Source of the DNA: DAOTWA01 sp034435955 | Lineage (GTDB): Bacteria > Chloroflexota > Anaerolineae > Anaerolineales > Anaerolineaceae | DNA length: 27,546 nt | Direction of reading: 5' to 3' | Assembly (NCBI GenBank): GCA_034435955.1 | Contig: DAOTWA010000086.1 | Location: 1 to 27,546, forward strand | Part shown: positions 23,698-27,546 of the stretch, one piece after another | Position numbering within the stretch: the stretch's first letter is position 1 | Layout: each line of letters starts with the position of its first letter | The notes under the pieces: generated by a model | The model's input: only the letters and a program-made list of their open reading frames with translations | The model's database searches: none | What the model was told of the DNA's origin: nothing | Program-made: the position numbers and the translations under genes

Positions 23698-26600
23698 CTA
23701 ATCGGTTTTATTCCCGCCGTCCCCGCCGTTTAATTTGAACTGCATGGCGGCCATCTGCTTGTAATACTGCCAGCGGCGCTGGACATCCTCGCGGGCGGCT
23801 TTCATCAGCATTTCGGCGCGCGTCTCGTCGGAGAGCGTCAGCATGCGATAGCGGGTTTCATTGTAAGCGTACTCCTCGACTGGAACGGACGGATCCTTCG
23901 AATCGAGGATCAGCGGGTTCTTGCCCTCGGCGATCAGGGCGGGATTGTAGCGGTAGAGCGGCCACACCCCCGACAGCACAGCCAGACGCTGCTGCTCCAG
24001 ACCTTTGAGCGTATCGATGCCCTGCTCGATGCAGTGAGAGTAGGCGATGATCAGGGAAGGACCCTCATAGGCATCGGCTTCGAGGAAGGCGCGCAAGGTT
24101 TGCTGGTCGCTGGCGCCCATGGCGACCCGCGCCACATAGACATACCCGTAAGACATGGCCATCAGGCCCAGGTCCTTCTTTGGCAGGCTCTTGCCTTTGG
24201 CTGAAAACTTAGCTACGGCTGCGCGGGGCGTGGCTTTAGAGGACTGGCCGCCCGTATTCGAGTACACCTCGGTATCCAGCACAAGGATATTCACGTTGCG
24301 CCCGGAAGCCAGCACGTGGTCCAGGCCGCCGAAGCCGATATCGTAGGCCCAGCCATCGCCGCCGATGATCCACACGCTGCGTCGCACCAGGTTATCGGCA
24401 ATGGCTTCCAGATCGCGGGCGCGCGGGTCATCGATTTCAGCCAGACGGCTCTTGAGCAGGGCCACCCGCTCACGCTGGGCGATGATGCCTTCATCGGTGG
24501 TCTGGTCGGCGAGCAGCAGGCTTTCGGTGAAATCTTCGCCGAGCTTATCGGCCAGGGCGACGAGCAGCTCGCGGGCATATTCAGTATGTTTGTCGATGGT
24601 CAGGCGCATGCCCAGGCCGAATTCGGCGTTGTCTTCGAAAAGCGAGTTGGACCAAGCGGGGCCGCGGCCCTGGTTGTTCATCGCCCAGGGGGTGGTGGGC
24701 AGGTTGCCGCCGTAGATCGAAGAACAACCGGTAGCGTTGGCGATCACAGCACGGTCACCGAAGAGCTGCGAGACGAGCTTGACGTAAGGCGTCTCCCCGC
24801 AGCCGGCGCAGGCGCCGGAGAACTCGAACAGCGGCTGGAGGAGTTGCGAATTCTTCACCGTGGTGGGTTTGAACAGGGTGCGGTCGGCCTCGGGCAGGTT
24901 GAGGAAAAACTCCCAATTGACTTTTTCCTGCTCTCGCAGAGGCGGCTGAGGGGCCATATTGAGCGCCTTGCGGCTGACCTGGGTCTTGTCCTTGGCCGGA
25001 CAGGCTTCCACGCACAGACCGCAGCCGGTGCAGTCCTCGGGTGAGACCTGCAGGCTGTACTTCATGCCCGGGAATTCCTTATATTTCGCGTCCAGCGACT
25101 TAAAGGTTGAAGGGGCATCGGCGAGCAGTTCGGGCGGATAGATTTTCTGACGGATGACGGCGTGCGGGCAGACGAAAACGCACTTGCCGCACTGGATGCA
25201 CAGATCCGGCTCCCAGACAGGTATTTCGAGGGTGATGTTGCGCTTCTCCCAGCGCGAGGTGCCGGTGGGGAAGGTGCCATCCACCGGCATAGCGCTGACG
25301 GGCAGGTCGTCGCCGTGGAAGGCGATCATCGGACCGAGCACCTTTTTGACAAATTCGGGCGCCTCATCCGGCACGGGCGGGCGGCGCTGCAGAGACGAAG
25401 TCACCTGGGAAGGCACCTTCACCTCGAACAGGTTCTCGAGGGTTTGATCCACGGCCTCGAAGTTTTTCTGCACCACCGCCTCACCGCGCTTCCCGTACGT
25501 TTTCTGGATGCTCTTCTTGATCTCGTAGATGGCCTGCTCACGGGGAAGGACGCCGCTGATGGCGAAGAAGCAGGTCTGCATGACGGTGTTGATGCGTCTG
25601 CCCATGCCGGTGCGCTGAGCTACCTTGTAGGCATCGATGATATAGAAGCGCAGCTTTTTGGCGATGATGTCCTTCTGCACCTCACGCGGAAGGTGATCCC
25701 AGACCTCGTCCGGGCCGTAGATGCTGTTGAGCAGGAAGACGCCGCCGGGTTTAGCATACTGGAGTACGTCCAGGCGCTCGAGGAACGAGAACTGGTGGCA
25801 GGCGACGAAATCGGCCTGGCGGATCAGGTAAGGCGCGCGGATGGGCCGTGGACCGAAGCGCAGGTGCGAGATGGTGACCGTGCCGGACTTTTTCGAGTCG
25901 TAGACGAAGTAACCCTGGGCATAATTGTCGGTCTCCTCGCCGATGATCTTGATCGAATTCTTATTGGCGCCCACCGTGCCATCGGAACCCAGGCCGAAGA
26001 AGACGCACTGGACCGTATCGGGGGCTTCGATGGAGAAATCTGGATCGTAGTCCAGGCTGGTATGGGTGACGTCGTCCAGGATACCAATGGTGAAGTGGTT
26101 GCGAGGATCAGGCTTGAGCAGCTCGTCGAACACACCCTTGACCATGCCAGGGGTAAATTCCTTGGAGGACAGGCCGTAGCGCCCGCCGATTACCCGCGGA
26201 GCTGGGCGGTCCAGGCCTTCGGCCAGGGCGGTGATCACATCCATGTAGAGCGGCTCACCGGCCGCGCCAGATTCCTTGGTGCGGTCCAGAACGGCGATGC
26301 TCTTGACAGTGGGCGGCAGGGTGCGCAGGAAATGCTTGACCGAGAAAGGTCGGAACAGGTGGACGGTAATCACGCCGACCTTCTCGCCGCGCGCGACCAG
26401 GAATTTGGCCGTCTCCTCGGCTGTCTCGGCTCCGGATCCCATGAGCACCAGCACCCGCTCCGCATCCGGGGCGCCCGCGTAATCGAAGAGATGGTAACTC
26501 CGTCCGACGCGGGCTGCAAAACGCTCCATCACCTTCTCGACCACGGCCGGGCAGGCCAGGTAATAGGGATTGGCCGCCTCGCGGCTCTGGAAGAAAACGT

Positions 26601-27267
26601 CCGGGTTCTGGGCTGTACCGCGCAAGACCGGATGGTCAGGAGAGAGGGCGCGGGCACGGTGGGCGCGGATGGCTTCGGGATCGATCATCGCGCGCAGGTC
26701 ATCGTCCTCGAGGCGCTCGATCTTGTTGACCTCCGAAGAGGTGCGAAAGCCATCGAAGAAGTGCAGGATCGGAACACGGGCCTCCAGGGTAGCGGCCTGG
26801 GCGATGAGCGCCATGTCGTGGGCTTCCTGCACGGAGCGCGAGGCCAGCAAGGCAAAGCCGGTGGCGCGCGCGGCCATCACATCGGAGTGATCGCCGAAGA
26901 TGGACAGGGCGTGGGTCGCCACAGTGCGCGACGAGACGTGAAAGACGGTCGGGGTCAGCTCACCGGCGATCTTGAACATATTGGGGATCATCAGCAGCAG
27001 GCCCTGAGAAGCGGTAAACGTGGTGGTGAGGGCTCCGGTCTGCAGGGCGCCATGCACCGCGCCGGCCGCGCCGCCCTCGGACTGCATCTCCGCGACGAGG
27101 GGCACAGTGCCCCACAAGTTGGGCAGGTTGGATGCCGCCCAGGCGTCGGCGGCCTCACCCATGGTAGACGAAGGTGTGATGGGATAAATGGCAATGACTT
27201 CATTCAGGCGATAGGCCACATCGGCAACAGCGCCGTTGCCGTCGATCATTACTTTTTGACGCTCCAT
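23698..27267 (-). CDS. nifJ: Pyruvate:ferredoxin (flavodoxin) oxidoreductase, single chain
   Basis: This enzyme (EC 1.2.7.1) splits pyruvate with CoA to acetyl-CoA and CO2, passing electrons to ferredoxin or flavodoxin. The 1,189 residues are normal for the homodimeric form. Domains in order: pyrimidine-binding domain (IAIYPITPSSTMGEAAD, EGGAAGAVHGALQTGALTTTFT), transketolase C-like domain, gamma-type domain with FFGLGSDGTVGANKNSIKII, two 4Fe-4S clusters (CIQCGKCVFVCP near 690; CTGCGLCVEACP near 745), and the thiamine diphosphate domain with CAGCGE near 818, GDGWAYDIGFGG near 975 and YSNTGGQ. ATG 27267 is chosen because GGAG lies eight bases upstream; a TTG six codons earlier is less likely. 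Such enzymes are oxygen-sensitive and typical of anaerobic metabolism. Confidence 0.97.
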   Translation of the reverse strand: MERQKVMIDGNGAVADVAYRLNEVIAIYPITPSSTMGEAADAWAASNLPNLWGTVPLVAEMQSEGGAAGAVHGALQTGALTTTFTASQGLLLMIPNMFKIAGELTPTVFHVSSRTVATHALSIFGDHSDVMAARATGFALLASRSVQEAHDMALIAQAATLEARVPILHFFDGFRTSSEVNKIERLEDDDLRAMIDPEAIRAHRARALSPDHPVLRGTAQNPDVFFQSREAANPYYLACPAVVEKVMERFAARVGRSYHLFDYAGAPDAERVLVLMGSGAETAEETAKFLVARGEKVGVITVHLFRPFSVKHFLRTLPPTVKSIAVLDRTKESGAAGEPLYMDVITALAEGLDRPAPRVIGGRYGLSSKEFTPGMVKGVFDELLKPDPRNHFTIGILDDVTHTSLDYDPDFSIEAPDTVQCVFFGLGSDGTVGANKNSIKIIGEETDNYAQGYFVYDSKKSGTVTISHLRFGPRPIRAPYLIRQADFVACHQFSFLERLDVLQYAKPGGVFLLNSIYGPDEVWDHLPREVQKDIIAKKLRFYIIDAYKVAQRTGMGRRINTVMQTCFFAISGVLPREQAIYEIKKSIQKTYGKRGEAVVQKNFEAVDQTLENLFEVKVPSQVTSSLQRRPPVPDEAPEFVKKVLGPMIAFHGDDLPVSAMPVDGTFPTGTSRWEKRNITLEIPVWEPDLCIQCGKCVFVCPHAVIRQKIYPPELLADAPSTFKSLDAKYKEFPGMKYSLQVSPEDCTGCGLCVEACPAKDKTQVSRKALNMAPQPPLREQEKVNWEFFLNLPEADRTLFKPTTVKNSQLLQPLFEFSGACAGCGETPYVKLVSQLFGDRAVIANATGCSSIYGGNLPTTPWAMNNQGRGPAWSNSLFEDNAEFGLGMRLTIDKHTEYARELLVALADKLGEDFTESLLLADQTTDEGIIAQRERVALLKSRLAEIDDPRARDLEAIADNLVRRSVWIIGGDGWAYDIGFGGLDHVLASGRNVNILVLDTEVYSNTGGQSSKATPRAAVAKFSAKGKSLPKKDLGLMAMSYGYVYVARVAMGASDQQTLRAFLEADAYEGPSLIIAYSHCIEQGIDTLKGLEQQRLAVLSGVWPLYRYNPALIAEGKNPLILDSKDPSVPVEEYAYNETRYRMLTLSDETRAEMLMKAAREDVQRRWQYYKQMAAMQFKLNGGDGGNKTD

Positions 27268-27435
27268 TGTGGTTTCTCCAGACAATCAGTAAAGCAGGCG
27301 AAAAATTTCCGCCAGCCAGAATCAAACCCATGCCCCGACAAGCAGGAACGGATCGACTAATTAATGATGGCTTGATACTTTACTCTAATGGACACCCCCC
27401 AAAGCCGCTAGTGCCAATGATCACATGATTTGACT

Positions 27436-27447
27436 GTGACCTGTCAC
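27436..27447. promoter_or_regulatory. Short palindrome upstream of PFOR
   Basis: GTGAC-CT-GTCAC is a 5-bp perfect dyad, reading TGTGA-N4-TCACC in a wider view, which resembles half-sites of the CRP/FNR family. It lies about 170 bases upstream of the PFOR start. A nearby ATCACATGAT (27420-27429) is a second, weaker dyad. No strong -35/-10 pair was found between them and the gene. Confidence 0.3.
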
Positions 27448-27486
27448 CATTTCGGACTAAATATGTGGGATTGAGTTTAAACCCGT

Positions 27487-27546
27487 TTAGTATAAGCGTT
27501 CACTGAGCAGCGGACGGGCCAGCATCAGGGTAGCCAGCGTTTTACC
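27487..27546 (-). CDS. Possible C-terminal end of a gene cut by the right edge
   Basis: On the minus strand an open frame enters from the window edge and ends with TAA at 27487-27489, giving 19 residues (GKTLATLMLARPLLSERLY). Composition resembles coding DNA here, with G or C at most third positions, and the gap to the PFOR start is normal for a separate gene. It is too short to identify. Confidence 0.35.
   Translation of the reverse strand, partial: GKTLATLMLARPLLSERLY

Noticed and set aside
25162..27360. A 732-codon open frame on the plus strand across the PFOR gene
   Set aside because: It is antisense to a clearly functional PFOR, matches no family, and arises from the high GC content at third positions.

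Overview
The window looks like a chromosomal segment of a GC-rich, probably Chloroflexota bacterium (Anaerolineae-like). That assignment is an inference from the mix of genes: VanW-domain and LytR-CpsA-Psr envelope proteins, a GerW-family protein outside any visible sporulation cluster, nickel superoxide dismutase, a single-chain pyruvate:ferredoxin oxidoreductase and a Trm112-like zinc ribbon. A 16S tree is needed to settle it. No insertion sequence, prophage or CRISPR array was seen.

Layout. 1-4051 (minus strand) is an rRNA operon: 16S, tRNA-Ile(GAT), tRNA-Ala(TGC) and the 5' two-thirds of 23S. Two near-consensus promoters lie upstream (4337-4524), each followed at the same distance by a related hairpin. 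4678-8370 (plus) holds a VanW-domain envelope protein, a Trm112-like protein and an LCP transferase, closed by a hairpin terminator. 8482-11915 (minus) reads Rrf2 regulator, urocanate hydratase, then two overlapping paralogous membrane-anchored proteins of unknown function. 12164-14440 (minus) is a Tat-exported CotA-like multicopper oxidase with a long leader containing a terminator-like structure. 14909-16541 (minus) is a reductase/epimerase-like protein plus a methyltransferase. 16703-17809 (minus) is a tight three-gene operon around a GerW-family protein. 17972-18415 is a two-CBS protein. 18795-19594 is sodN-sodX (nickel SOD and its maturation peptidase). 19758-21182 is a second LCP paralogue. 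21593-22405 is a RhaD-like class II aldolase. 22606-27267 is a flavoprotein of the DHODH-like family downstream of pyruvate:ferredoxin oxidoreductase. A gene fragment may run off the right edge.

How the genes fit together. VanW and the two LCP proteins point to cell-wall polymer attachment. PFOR, with its possible partner flavoprotein, indicates ferredoxin-based (anaerobic or microaerobic) central metabolism. NiSOD, the three-Cys Rrf2 regulator and the secreted multicopper oxidase suggest an organism that meets oxygen or metals (inference).

The least explained parts are the tandem VDTSP-motif membrane proteins, the GerW-centred operon, the multicopper oxidase leader and its Met/Cys-rich insertion, and two enzyme homologues with changed active-site motifs (aldolase His to Gln; DHODH-like protein lacking the SCPN catalytic loop). 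No wholly new multi-gene system could be demonstrated from the sequence alone. All promoter, hairpin and motif calls were made by eye.
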